From contig NZ_VTFX01000006.1 in assembly GCF_009192775.1 (NCBI RefSeq), positions 62,001-126,000 on the forward strand: a stretch of 64,000 bases of DNA, given 5' to 3'. Each line of letters starts with the position of its first letter. Position 1 is the stretch's first letter. A program made the position numbers and the translations under genes. Shown one piece after another: positions 27,516 through 35,243 of this stretch. This DNA is from Arthrobacter yangruifuii. GTDB taxonomy: Bacteria > Actinomycetota > Actinomycetes > Actinomycetales > Micrococcaceae. The notes below the pieces were generated by a model. The model saw only the letters and a program-made list of their open reading frames with translations, had not been told where the DNA came from and ran no database searches.

Positions 27516-28097
27516 TCAGCCGCTGTACAACTGTGCCCACTGCCGGGCCAATGCGGCCAGGACCCGGTCCTCCCGTTCTTTATGCCCGCGGATATACAGG
27601 AAATAGAAGTTGCGTTCCAGGCTGGACATCAGGGTTGCCATGTGTGCTTCGCGGTCCTGCCGCTCATCGTCGGTCCGGCAGTCCCGGTACAGCGAAGTCT
27701 GGTCCGCACAGATCCTGGCGACCAGCCCCAGCCATTCATCCAGCACGGCCGGGTCCGTTGCCATGGCCTGGTTGATGGCCTCGAACTCCGTGGCATACCG
27801 CAGCCACATACTGCGGGCCGTTTCGAGCCAGGGCCGCAGGGTGCCCGGCGTATGGTCGGCCAGGCGGTCCAGGACCGCATACAGCTGGGCTACCTCGGTT
27901 TCAATCTCCCGCATCCGAGCCATGATGATCTGCGGTTTGCCGTTGAAGTAGAGGTAGAGATTGGCTCTGCTTCCGCCGGCCACGGAGGCTATCTGTGCCA
28001 TGGAGGTTTGCTCATATCCCTGTTCCCGGAACAGCCGTAATGCCTCATCGACAATACGTTGCCGGGTGGCGGCGCTCTTGGCAGTGCGGGCAGTCAT
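27516..28097 (-). CDS. TetR-family regulator of the P450 operon
   Basis: A 193-residue protein with N-terminal HTH (RQRIVDEALRLFREQGYEQTSMAQIASVAGGSRANLYLYF region) and an all-helical ligand domain. The ATG at 28097 is chosen because CGGAG lies 6 nt upstream. It converges on the P450 gene 22 bp away. It probably controls the operon from the palindrome at 23118-23137 and is released by the substrate; both points are inference. Confidence 0.88.
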   Translation of the reverse strand: MTARTAKSAATRQRIVDEALRLFREQGYEQTSMAQIASVAGGSRANLYLYFNGKPQIIMARMREIETEVAQLYAVLDRLADHTPGTLRPWLETARSMWLRYATEFEAINQAMATDPAVLDEWLGLVARICADQTSLYRDCRTDDERQDREAHMATLMSSLERNFYFLYIRGHKEREDRVLAALARQWAQLYSG

Positions 28098-28161
28098 GCG
28101 GGGCTCCGGGGTAGGCGATATCCTGCGCGGCGGGCACCGCATTTTGTTATTGTCTCAAACT

Positions 28162-28286
28162 CACCATCCGCCGCGCGTAGGCGTGTGCCCTCCTGCGCCG
28201 CCAGCTGCCGGACGGCGTCGTGCACCTGCTCCGGCTCGGTGAGGTCCTGCTGCTGGTAGGTGGTTTCCCGGCTGTGTCCTCGGCCG
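28162..28286 (-). pseudogene. Decayed dinB fragment (C-terminal codons, internally deleted)
   Basis: Minus-strand reading gives GHSRETTYQQQDLTEPEQVH then DAVRQLAAQ, matching the intact dinB at 32031-33104 (GHSRETTFQTDLTDPEQVQ then DAVRQLAAQ). In another frame the end reads GHTPTRGGW and stop, identical to the end of intact dinB. The roughly 80 codons between are missing and the frame is broken. Confidence 0.85.
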
Positions 28287-28516
28287 CTGGACGAAGCGCA
28301 ACTGGCCCCCGACGAGGCCGACGAGTTTATTGCCCGCGGCATGCTCATCAATACCCTGATGGCCTGTGGACGGAGATGGACCCGGACCCCGCAGGCAATC
28401 AGCTGGCCGAGCGAGTGCTGAGGAAACCACGGCCCCGCCCGCGGTCTGCCCGGCCCGATGGGAACCGGGCCGGGCAGATTGTGAGGGACAGGGCGGGCAG
28501 GATTGCGGAGCATTAG
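28287..28516 (+). pseudogene. Decayed tetR C-terminal fragment with a 1-bp frameshift
   Basis: Plus-strand codons read LDEAQLAPDEADEFIARGML then INTLM, then after loss of one G in a GGG run (about 28361) LWTEMDPDPAGNQLAERVL. The intact TetR at 31403-31999 reads LEEAELSPAEADDFIARGML, INTLMG and LRMEMAADPAGSQLADRVL. It abuts the dinB fragment directly; the open frame then runs as unrelated sequence to a stop at 28516. No start is present. Confidence 0.85.
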
Positions 28517-29205
28517 AAGGGGGCGGCACCGGACCTGTCGATGAACGTGCCAGTGGGGCCGGAGCCGCCGCGGGTGGCCAGCTCCACGATGGCGTCCGTT
28601 CCCTCGAATATTGTCTGGGTGCCCTGCCGCCCGTTGAAATCAGTGGCGGTGTAGCCGGGGTCCGCAGCATTGATGCGGAGCTCCGGGAACGCCTTGGCGT
28701 ATTGCACGGTCAGCATGGTGACGGCGGACTTGGAGGAGGTGTAGAGCGGCATCACCACGGTGGACTCGACGCGCTCCGGGTCGTGCGCAAAGCCGAAGGA
28801 GCCCACTCCGCTGGTGACGTTCACAACCGTTCCCTCGGTGGACTCGCGCAGGAGCGGCAGGAAAGCGTGCATCACGCGGACAATGCCCACCACATTGGTG
28901 CCGTACACCGCCTCTGCGTCCGCTGCCGTCAGTTCCTCCGCCGGGGCGTAGGGTCCGGGAATGCCTGCGTTGTTGACCAGGACGTCCACGCCGCCGGCAG
29001 CTGCCACGGTCTTGGCTGCGGCCTCCACAGAGGAATCATCGGTGACATCGAGCTGGACGAACGTGCCGCCGAGTGCTTCGGCCGCTTCCCGCCCGCGGAT
29101 TTCATCGCGAGCCCCCATCCAGACGGTATGCCCCGCCTCGAGGAGACGGCGTGCTGTTTCATAGCCCAGGCCTTTGTTGGCGCCGGTAATCAGTGTTGTT
29201 GTCAT
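28513..29205 (-). CDS. Short-chain dehydrogenase/reductase
   Basis: A 230-residue classical SDR: TLITGANKGLGYETARRL, NNAGIPGP, catalytic region VVNVTSGVG and Tyr/Lys in LYTSSKSAVT. The Arg in GARDEIRG after beta-2 points to NADP(H). It is divergent from an MmyB-type regulator 101 bp away, a common actinobacterial pairing in which the regulator controls the reductase. Confidence 0.92.
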   Translation of the reverse strand: MTTTLITGANKGLGYETARRLLEAGHTVWMGARDEIRGREAAEALGGTFVQLDVTDDSSVEAAAKTVAAAGGVDVLVNNAGIPGPYAPAEELTAADAEAVYGTNVVGIVRVMHAFLPLLRESTEGTVVNVTSGVGSFGFAHDPERVESTVVMPLYTSSKSAVTMLTVQYAKAFPELRINAADPGYTATDFNGRQGTQTIFEGTDAIVELATRGGSGPTGTFIDRSGAAPF

Positions 29206-29306
29206 GGCTTTAGTCTTGGCCCGCTGTGGACTGATGTCGTGGCACGGGCCTGCATATGGACTGCCAGGGCCACCCAGAACCGGTTTGCGGCTGGCAGACT
29301 CTCTCC

Positions 29307-30203
29307 ATGCAGGATTCTGATTTGGGTGCCATTCTCCGTTCCTGGCGTGACCGCCTGCAGCCGGCGGACGCGGGCCTGCCCGTCTACGGGTTCAGGCGGG
29401 CGCCGGGGCTGAAGCGGGAGGAGCTGGCCCAGCTGGCAGGTGTCAGTGTTGATTACCTGGTCCGCCTTGAGCAGGGCCGTGCCCGCCGGCCCTCCGCCCA
29501 GGTGGCGGCGGCACTGGCACGCGCGCTGCAACTGAGCGACGCCGAACGCTCCCATCTCTTCGAGATTTCCGGGCTGCTTCCGCCCGGGCCCGGAGAAGTT
29601 CCGACGCATATCCCGCCCAGCGTGCAGCGGCTGGTGGCGCGGCTCGGTGAAGTACCGGTCGCCGTATTCACTGCCGCCTGGGACCTGCTCTCCTTCAGTG
29701 CGCTATGGGCGGCGCTTCTCGGGGAGCCCGCCCCGCCCGACAAGGGCCGTCCCAATCTCCTGCGCTCGCACTTTGCCGGGAGAGCGCTGGGCAGCAGCGG
29801 AATCCGGATCATCTGTCCGGAGGGCAGCCTTGAGATCTTTGAAGCCTCCCTGGTGTCGGACCTGCGCCGTGCTTACGGAAGGTACCCGCATGACCGCAGG
29901 GTGCAGGAGCTGATTGCTGATCTGATTGCGTCCAGTGAGCGTTTCCGTGCACTGTGGGACAGCGGAACCGTCAGCGAGCACCAGTCCGAAATGAAAGTGG
30001 TGCAGAATGCCGTCGTCGGGGATGTGGAGCTGGACTGCGACATTTTCACCGTGGCCGGCACGGACCTGCACATTGTCGCCTACACCGCCGCCGCCGGATC
30101 CGAAGCGGCAGGGAAACTCGATTTCCTGCGCGTCTCGGCTGTCTCTGCTGCCGCGCCCGCATTGGCAAGTTCACCGCAGCCGCACGGTAGTCTGCATCCA
30201 TGA
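29307..30203 (+). CDS. XRE-family regulator with MmyB-like ligand domain
   Basis: A 298-residue protein. N-terminal Cro/C1-type HTH (LKREELAQLAGVSVDYLVRLEQGRA region) after the RRAPG motif typical of this family, then a C-terminal PAS-like MmyB domain (VFTAAWDLLSFSALWAALLG; VELDCDIFTVAGTDLHIVAY). MmyB domains may bind fatty acids. The ATG at 29307 fits the conserved start of the family. It probably regulates the divergent SDR. Confidence 0.9.
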   Translation: MQDSDLGAILRSWRDRLQPADAGLPVYGFRRAPGLKREELAQLAGVSVDYLVRLEQGRARRPSAQVAAALARALQLSDAERSHLFEISGLLPPGPGEVPTHIPPSVQRLVARLGEVPVAVFTAAWDLLSFSALWAALLGEPAPPDKGRPNLLRSHFAGRALGSSGIRIICPEGSLEIFEASLVSDLRRAYGRYPHDRRVQELIADLIASSERFRALWDSGTVSEHQSEMKVVQNAVVGDVELDCDIFTVAGTDLHIVAYTAAAGSEAAGKLDFLRVSAVSAAAPALASSPQPHGSLHP

Positions 30204-30354
30204 CATCGGAAACCCTGTAGCTGCGCCGGCCACCGTCGCCGTCGAGCTCTACCGCCAGCACGGCTTCACCGTTGAAGGGCAGCTGCGCGAGCAGTTCCGC
30301 CAGCCCGACGGCGGCCGGGCAGACGACGGGTGGACGGCACTGTTCCTGGACTGA
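30204..30354 (+). pseudogene. 3' remnant of a GNAT acetyltransferase
   Basis: The frame ending at 30352-30354 reads VAVELYRQHGFTVEGQLREQ and then FRQPDGGRADDGWTALFLD. The V-ELYRQHGFTVEG block is the C-terminal GNAT motif (N-ALYE-HGF). No upstream GNAT motifs or start codon occur between it and the MmyB gene, so the 5' three-quarters are lost. Its 3' half is overlapped by the minus-strand membrane protein gene. Confidence 0.65.
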
Positions 30355-31339
30355 CGGTCCGGCTGCGGACGGCATGCAGGGCGATCAGGCCGCCTGCGGC
30401 AACAATCCACGCAAGAAGCACGAGGACCGGCCCCAGGGCATCGCGGCCGCCAAAGTAGCTGGCATCGCTGATGGCCCGGAAGGCGGCACCCGGCGGAAGC
30501 GCAGCACCGATATGCGCGATCGCGGCAGGCATGAGGAACGCACTGACGGTGGCGCCGCTGGAGGCGTTGCCCAGCGTGGTGAACGTGATCGTCGAGACGA
30601 TATTGCCCAGCGGCCCCACGAGGCTGGCGATGGCCAGGGTGGCCAGCGAAACGCCGATTCCCAGGAGCGTCAGCACAGGAATCACTGCGGCCACGGGGGC
30701 CGGAACGGCCCCGTACACCGGCCCGGCCAGGATGGCCGCCACGGCGGCGATGGCGGCCGCGCCGACCACGAGGGTCAGGACCCGCCAGCGAAGCCGAACA
30801 AGTGCAGCCACCGAGTACATGATCTGCGCCAGGATGAACGATGCCAGGGTGACGCCGAAGACGAGATAGAAGCCGGAGAGCCCCTGCATGTCCTGCGCGG
30901 CAAGGGGTACGACGTCGGTGGTCGAGAGGATAGGCTGCTTCACCGCTTCGGCGAGCCCTGCCGCCAGGGCGGTCGCTGCGCCCACGGCACTTCGCCCGTT
31001 GGCTCCTGCGGTGAGCAGGTCCAGTCCGGGCGCCCCGGGATCCGGCACGAGCGCGGCCACCGCCGCATGGTCCTGGAGCAGCTGCGTCGCCGCCGCCGTG
31101 TCGGCGGCCTGGAGCACGGTCACCCTTTCACCCCAGGCATGCGAGGCGCCTTCAGCCATTTCCGTGCCGACCACAGCTATGGGCAGGTGGTCCGGCTGCG
31201 GATCGCGCTGCAGCCCAACGTAGAGCCCAACGAAGGCGGCTGCGACGGCGGCCCCCACCATGACCTGGCTGCCCAGCATGCCGACGAGGCGCCCGCCGGC
31301 CAGCCGGGGCGCAGGGGTGGTTGATTCTGGTGAGCTCAT
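30266..31339 (-). CDS. Multi-spanning membrane protein of unknown function (ABC-2/Pip-like)
   Basis: A 357-residue protein. One N-terminal hydrophobic segment (VMVGAAVAAAFVGLYVGL), an extracytoplasmic region of about 130 residues, then five or six segments including a long GASSGATVSAF-type loop. The shape resembles YhgE/Pip and ABC-2 permease-like proteins. AGAGAGGA precedes the ATG at 31339. The basic, Pro/Arg-rich last 30 residues run over the GNAT remnant, suggesting that the original stop was lost. Divergent from a TetR gene. Confidence 0.75.
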   Translation of the reverse strand: MSSPESTTPAPRLAGGRLVGMLGSQVMVGAAVAAAFVGLYVGLQRDPQPDHLPIAVVGTEMAEGASHAWGERVTVLQAADTAAATQLLQDHAAVAALVPDPGAPGLDLLTAGANGRSAVGAATALAAGLAEAVKQPILSTTDVVPLAAQDMQGLSGFYLVFGVTLASFILAQIMYSVAALVRLRWRVLTLVVGAAAIAAVAAILAGPVYGAVPAPVAAVIPVLTLLGIGVSLATLAIASLVGPLGNIVSTITFTTLGNASSGATVSAFLMPAAIAHIGAALPPGAAFRAISDASYFGGRDALGPVLVLLAWIVAAGGLIALHAVRSRTVSPGTVPSTRRLPGRRRAGGTARAAALQR

Positions 31340-31352
31340 GATGTCCTCTCTG

Positions 31353-31374
31353 GTTGTAATCGGTTGATTACAAC
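31353..31374. promoter_or_regulatory. TetR operator between the membrane protein and tetR
   Basis: Perfect 9-bp arms GTTGTAATC (31353-31361) and GATTACAAC (31366-31374) around GGTT. It lies 13 bp from the membrane-protein start and 28 bp from the TetR start, so one dimer site can control both genes. Confidence 0.75.
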
Positions 31375-31402
31375 GTAAGTAATCGAATGATAACCTAATC
31401 CC

Positions 31403-31999
31403 ATGAAGACACAAGACCCCAGCCGGTCCACTCCCCGGCTCCCTGCGGCAGAACGGCGCCAGGCTACGCTCGGTGCCGCCGCCGAGGTGTTCGCCCAGCA
31501 TGGCTATTACGGCGCGACGACGGACCGGATCGCCCGGGAGGCCGGCATCAGCCAGGCGTACGTCGTGCGGATGTTCGGCAGCAAGGAGCAGCTTTTCCTT
31601 GCCGTCATGGGCCAGTCACTGGAGCTCATCCTCGACGGGTTCCGCAAGGCCCTGGCCGCGCCGGACGGTGAGGGGTCCACGATGGACCGGCTGGGGGCGG
31701 CCTACGTCATGCTGGCCGAGCAGCGGGGCGTCCACCTTCCCCTGATGCATGCCTTTGCCATGGGATCGGACCCGGTGATCGGGCCGGCAGCACGCGGCGG
31801 GTTCCTGCAGTTGCTGAAATTCCTGCTGGAGGAAGCGGAGCTTTCCCCCGCCGAGGCTGATGACTTCATTGCCCGGGGAATGCTCATCAATACCCTCATG
31901 GGCCTGCGGATGGAGATGGCTGCCGATCCTGCCGGCAGTCAGCTTGCCGACCGGGTGCTGAAGGGGTCACGCTCGGCCGGTCCAGAGACCGCCCGGTAG
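31403..31999 (+). CDS. TetR-family regulator
   Basis: A 198-residue protein. HTH at residues 20-65 (RRQATLGAAAEVFAQHGYYG; IAREAGISQAYVVRMFGSKE). Helical ligand domain with C-terminal DFIARGMLINTLMGLRMEM. Divergent from the membrane protein with a shared palindrome, so it is probably its repressor. A degraded copy of its C-terminus occurs at 28287. Confidence 0.92.
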   Translation: MKTQDPSRSTPRLPAAERRQATLGAAAEVFAQHGYYGATTDRIAREAGISQAYVVRMFGSKEQLFLAVMGQSLELILDGFRKALAAPDGEGSTMDRLGAAYVMLAEQRGVHLPLMHAFAMGSDPVIGPAARGGFLQLLKFLLEEAELSPAEADDFIARGMLINTLMGLRMEMAADPAGSQLADRVLKGSRSAGPETAR

Positions 32000-32030
32000 G
32001 GAATTCAGCACAGCGCGACCGTGGGGCCCT

Positions 32031-33104
32031 TCACCATCCGCCGCGGGTCGGGGTATGTCCCTGCCGCGCGTCGTCGGGCATCGTCATTTCCGCCCGCAGG
32101 CCCAGCAGTCGGATCGGGCGGCCGGGCTCGATGGCTCCGGCCAGGTCCAGGGCGCGGGCCAGGACATCCTCCCGGTCGAACGTTTCGGGGATCTTCTTCG
32201 CATGCGTCTTGGTGGTGAACGGGGCGTACCGGACCTTCAGGGTCAGCCCGATCACTGGCCGGCCCTCCGCAGCCACATCCGCCAGCACCTGCGCGGCCAG
32301 CTGCCGCACGGCGTCCTGCACCTGCTCCGGGTCGGTGAGGTCGGTCTGGAAGGTGGTTTCCCGTGAGTGTCCGCGGGCGACCCACGGGGTGTCATCAACC
32401 TCGCTGGAACCGTCCCCGCGCCCCAGCGACGCGTACCAGGGTCCCATTTTGGGGCCGAATTCCGGCACCAGAGACTGGGGGTCGGCCGCGGCGAGTTCGG
32501 CAACGGTGCTGATACCGAGCTTCGCCAGCCGGCCCGAGATCTTGTTCCCGACACCCCACAGCTCCTTGGTGGGACGGCCGCCCATCACGTCCAGCCAGTT
32601 TCCGGCAGTAAGGCTGAAGACGCCGGCGGGCTTGCCGAGATCGGTGGCGTTCTTGGCGCGGACCAGGGTGTCACCGATGCCCACGCTGCAGTGCAGCTGG
32701 GTCTGCTCCAGGACGGCGGCCTGCAGCTCCCGGGCATAGGCTTCCGGATCCTGGGTCGAGACGCCCACGAAGGCTTCATCCCAGCCCAGGACCTGCACGA
32801 CGGCGCCGGGCCGGGCACGGAGGGTGGCCATCACGACGTCGGACGCCTCCAGGTAGGCCTCGGCGTCGACCGGCAGGATCACGGCGTCGGGCACCTTCCG
32901 GGCCGCGATCCGCAGCGGCATCCCCGACCCGACGCCGAACGCCTGGGCCTCGTAGGATGCGGTGGACACCACGGCGCGTTCGGTGGGATCGCCGCGGCCG
33001 CCGACGATGACCGGCTTGCCGGCCAGTTCGGGGCGCCGGAGCACCTCGACCGCGGCAATGAACTGGTCGAGGTCAACGTGCAGCACCCAGGGCGTAGCGT
33101 CCAC
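32031..33104 (-). CDS. dinB: DNA polymerase IV (DinB, Y-family)
   Basis: A 357-residue translesion polymerase. N-terminal LHVDLDQFIAAVEVLRRPEL with catalytic Asp, second-metal region GWDEAFVGV, VGIGDTLVRAKNATDLGKPAGVF, the helix-hairpin-helix at GVGNKISGRLAKLGISTVAEL and a little-finger domain (HSRETTF, VIGLTLKVRYAPFTTKTH). A Gly/Trp end (PTRGGW) without a typical beta-clamp-binding peptide is visible. Monocistronic, convergent with TetR. Confidence 0.95.
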   Translation of the reverse strand: MDATPWVLHVDLDQFIAAVEVLRRPELAGKPVIVGGRGDPTERAVVSTASYEAQAFGVGSGMPLRIAARKVPDAVILPVDAEAYLEASDVVMATLRARPGAVVQVLGWDEAFVGVSTQDPEAYARELQAAVLEQTQLHCSVGIGDTLVRAKNATDLGKPAGVFSLTAGNWLDVMGGRPTKELWGVGNKISGRLAKLGISTVAELAAADPQSLVPEFGPKMGPWYASLGRGDGSSEVDDTPWVARGHSRETTFQTDLTDPEQVQDAVRQLAAQVLADVAAEGRPVIGLTLKVRYAPFTTKTHAKKIPETFDREDVLARALDLAGAIEPGRPIRLLGLRAEMTMPDDARQGHTPTRGGW

Positions 33105-33233
33105 GCGACCAGTTTGCCCTATCGGGCGCTCAGCCGCACCGCCTCACCCGCCGATGCTGTCCGGTTCCGCGGCGTCCGGCAGGCTCACGCACGCCGGAAA
33201 GGACGCCGGGCGTGAGCCGGCCCGCAGGCCCGC

Positions 33234-33380
33234 TTACTTCTTTTTGGAGGGTGCAGGTTTAGCGGTGGCCTTGTCGGCCGAGCTGGCCGGAGCTGCCGCG
33301 GCTTTCTTGTCGGCGCGTTTTTCCTTAATGGATTTGCTGGACTTCTTGGATGCTGCCTGGCGCGGGGACTTGTCTGACAT
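33234..33380 (-). CDS. Small lysine-rich basic protein
   Basis: A 48-residue protein, nearly all Lys, Ala and Ser (MSDKSPRQAASKKSSKSI start, ending PAPSKKK), probably unfolded and possibly nucleic-acid binding. GAGGAG lies 5 nt before the ATG at 33380, which decides against the upstream in-frame ATG. Function unknown; similar short basic proteins are common in Micrococcaceae. Confidence 0.7.
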   Translation of the reverse strand: MSDKSPRQAASKKSSKSIKEKRADKKAAAAPASSADKATAKPAPSKKK

Positions 33381-33478
33381 GTTCGCTCCTCTAGCGGAAC
33401 CGAAGGGGTTCCAGACTCCGAACCATACAGGTACGGTCCTAGCCAGAGTCACGCACGACGCGCCCTCTTTGGAAGGGG

Positions 33479-35017
33479 CTACTTGACTGCGCCCGGCCCG
33501 GCCCAGGCCTGGGCGTAGAACTGCGGGGACAGGGACTTGAGCAGCTCCGCGTAGGCTTCCGGTTCCAGCGCCTGCGCCGATCCGGCAGGGACTTCCGGCG
33601 CCAGGGCGGAGACACCCAAACCTGCTTCTCTGTCTTTCAGGGTCAGGCCGGCGGCTTCCAGGATGGTCGGGTACATGTTCAGCTGGTCCACGCCGGGGCG
33701 CAGCGGCGCGGAGGCGTCCCGGCCCGGAATCCAGATCCGGTTGAAGACGGTGCGGTTGCCGTGGTGGTCCAGCTGCTCGTGGAAAGCGTCGCCGGCGCTC
33801 ATGTGCTTGAGATGGTCGCCCATGATCACCACGGCGGTGTCCTCGAGATACCCCTGCTGTTTCATGTAGTCCACAAAGCCGGCCACCTGGGTCATGGAGC
33901 AGGCGAACACCGAGGTGACGTTGTTTTCCGTATCCACGTCGCAGTAGTTGTACACATGCACCGGCTCATGGGTGTCCAGCGTCAACATGGAGAGGTTGAA
34001 CGGCTTGCCGGTCTGTTCCGCCTCGGCATGCAGGCGGTCAACCTCTTCCTTGGCGTGGGCCATCAGGCGTTCATCGCTCAGGCCCCAGTCCTTGCGGAAG
34101 TTTTCCTCCGGTTCGCCGGCGGCACGCCAGTCGTCGAGGCCCTTCACCGAGGAATAGCCGTGGGTGCCCAGGAACACGTCCTTCGCCGCGAAGGACGAGT
34201 TGGCGCCGCCCAGGAAGACATTGGTGTACCCGTGCTCGGCAAGGACATCGCCGAGGCAGATGGACCCGCCCAGGTAGGTGTCGCCGTCGTCGTCGAGGTT
34301 GCCTGCGTCGCTGCTCTCCCCGGAGCCAACGCCCTTCAGCGGAACGCCGCACTGCGTCGAGACGAGGCCGGCCATGGTCCAGCCGCCGCCCTCGTACTGC
34401 TGGTAGTTTTCCACGCTCTGCCAGCCAGGCTGGGTGGCGTTGGTCAGCGGGAGGAACGCGTTCTTTTCGAAGAGCTGGTCATCCTCGAGGGTGGCCTCGC
34501 CGGATTCCAGGTAAATCAGCACCAGGTTGCGTTTCTGCTTGTCGCCGGTGACGGTTGGCTCCACGTAGTAGTCGCCGATGTTGTATTTGGAGTTCGCGGC
34601 CTTGATGTAATCGGCCATGCCCACGGTGGTGGCAAAGGCCGTGGTGCCGCCCACCACCACTGCGCCTACCAGGACCGCCGCAACGGTGCGCCGAAGCCAG
34701 GGGCGGCGCGGCTCCTGGCCGGTGCTGCGGCGTTTGCGGCGGCGGTAGTACTGCCAGAGGGCAATGCCGGCTGTGATGAGCAGGGGCAGGACGCCGACGC
34801 CGATGATGCCGAGCCAGACGATGCCGCCGCCGCCGCCGTCGGTCTCCACCGAAACGAGGTTCAGGAGCATCTGCCCCACCGAGATCTCACCCCAGAAGAA
34901 GTGGATGCCGGCGGCGGCGATCAGCAGCACAAGGCCAAGCCAGATCAGGACGTAGACGAGCACACGCCCCACAACGACGCCGACCCGTCGGGTCACGTCT
35001 AGAATCTGGCCGGACAT
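33479..35017 (-). CDS. LTA-synthase/OpgB-like phosphoglycerol transferase
   Basis: A 512-residue membrane sulfatase-fold enzyme. Three N-terminal hydrophobic segments, then an extracellular catalytic domain with LVLIYLESGEATL (metal Glu), GGGWTMAGLVSTQCGVPL (nucleophile Thr as in OpgB), LDTHEPVH and MGDHLKHM. The family transfers phosphoglycerol from phosphatidylglycerol to glycans or lipoteichoic acid outside the membrane. Monocistronic. Confidence 0.88.
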   Translation of the reverse strand: MSGQILDVTRRVGVVVGRVLVYVLIWLGLVLLIAAAGIHFFWGEISVGQMLLNLVSVETDGGGGGIVWLGIIGVGVLPLLITAGIALWQYYRRRKRRSTGQEPRRPWLRRTVAAVLVGAVVVGGTTAFATTVGMADYIKAANSKYNIGDYYVEPTVTGDKQKRNLVLIYLESGEATLEDDQLFEKNAFLPLTNATQPGWQSVENYQQYEGGGWTMAGLVSTQCGVPLKGVGSGESSDAGNLDDDGDTYLGGSICLGDVLAEHGYTNVFLGGANSSFAAKDVFLGTHGYSSVKGLDDWRAAGEPEENFRKDWGLSDERLMAHAKEEVDRLHAEAEQTGKPFNLSMLTLDTHEPVHVYNYCDVDTENNVTSVFACSMTQVAGFVDYMKQQGYLEDTAVVIMGDHLKHMSAGDAFHEQLDHHGNRTVFNRIWIPGRDASAPLRPGVDQLNMYPTILEAAGLTLKDREAGLGVSALAPEVPAGSAQALEPEAYAELLKSLSPQFYAQAWAGPGAVK

Positions 35018-35195
35018 TGCAATACCTCACGTTCCCCGCGGTTTGGCTGGACACCCTTGACAACCAGCCCGGTGAGGGGTGGAAGAAGAATAGTACCGTC
35101 ATGCTACCCGCTCAACCTTGGGCTAGCCGGTACACCCGGCTTCTCCGCGTCCTTGCGGAGAGCCGCTGCGCGGCCGCGGAAAGGGCGCGACACGG

Positions 35196-35221
35196 AAAAG
35201 GCCCCGCCGTAAGGCAGGGCC
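35196..35221 (-). terminator. Intrinsic terminator of the quinone-oxidoreductase gene
   Basis: Stem GGCCCTGCC/GGCGGGGCC (minus strand, one mismatch) with loop TTAC, followed by TTTT. It starts 23 bp past the stop codon at 35244. The rest of the 35018-35243 gap shows no gene. Confidence 0.75.
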
Positions 35222-35243
35222 CCTTCCGCGCAGCGGGCCTCGG

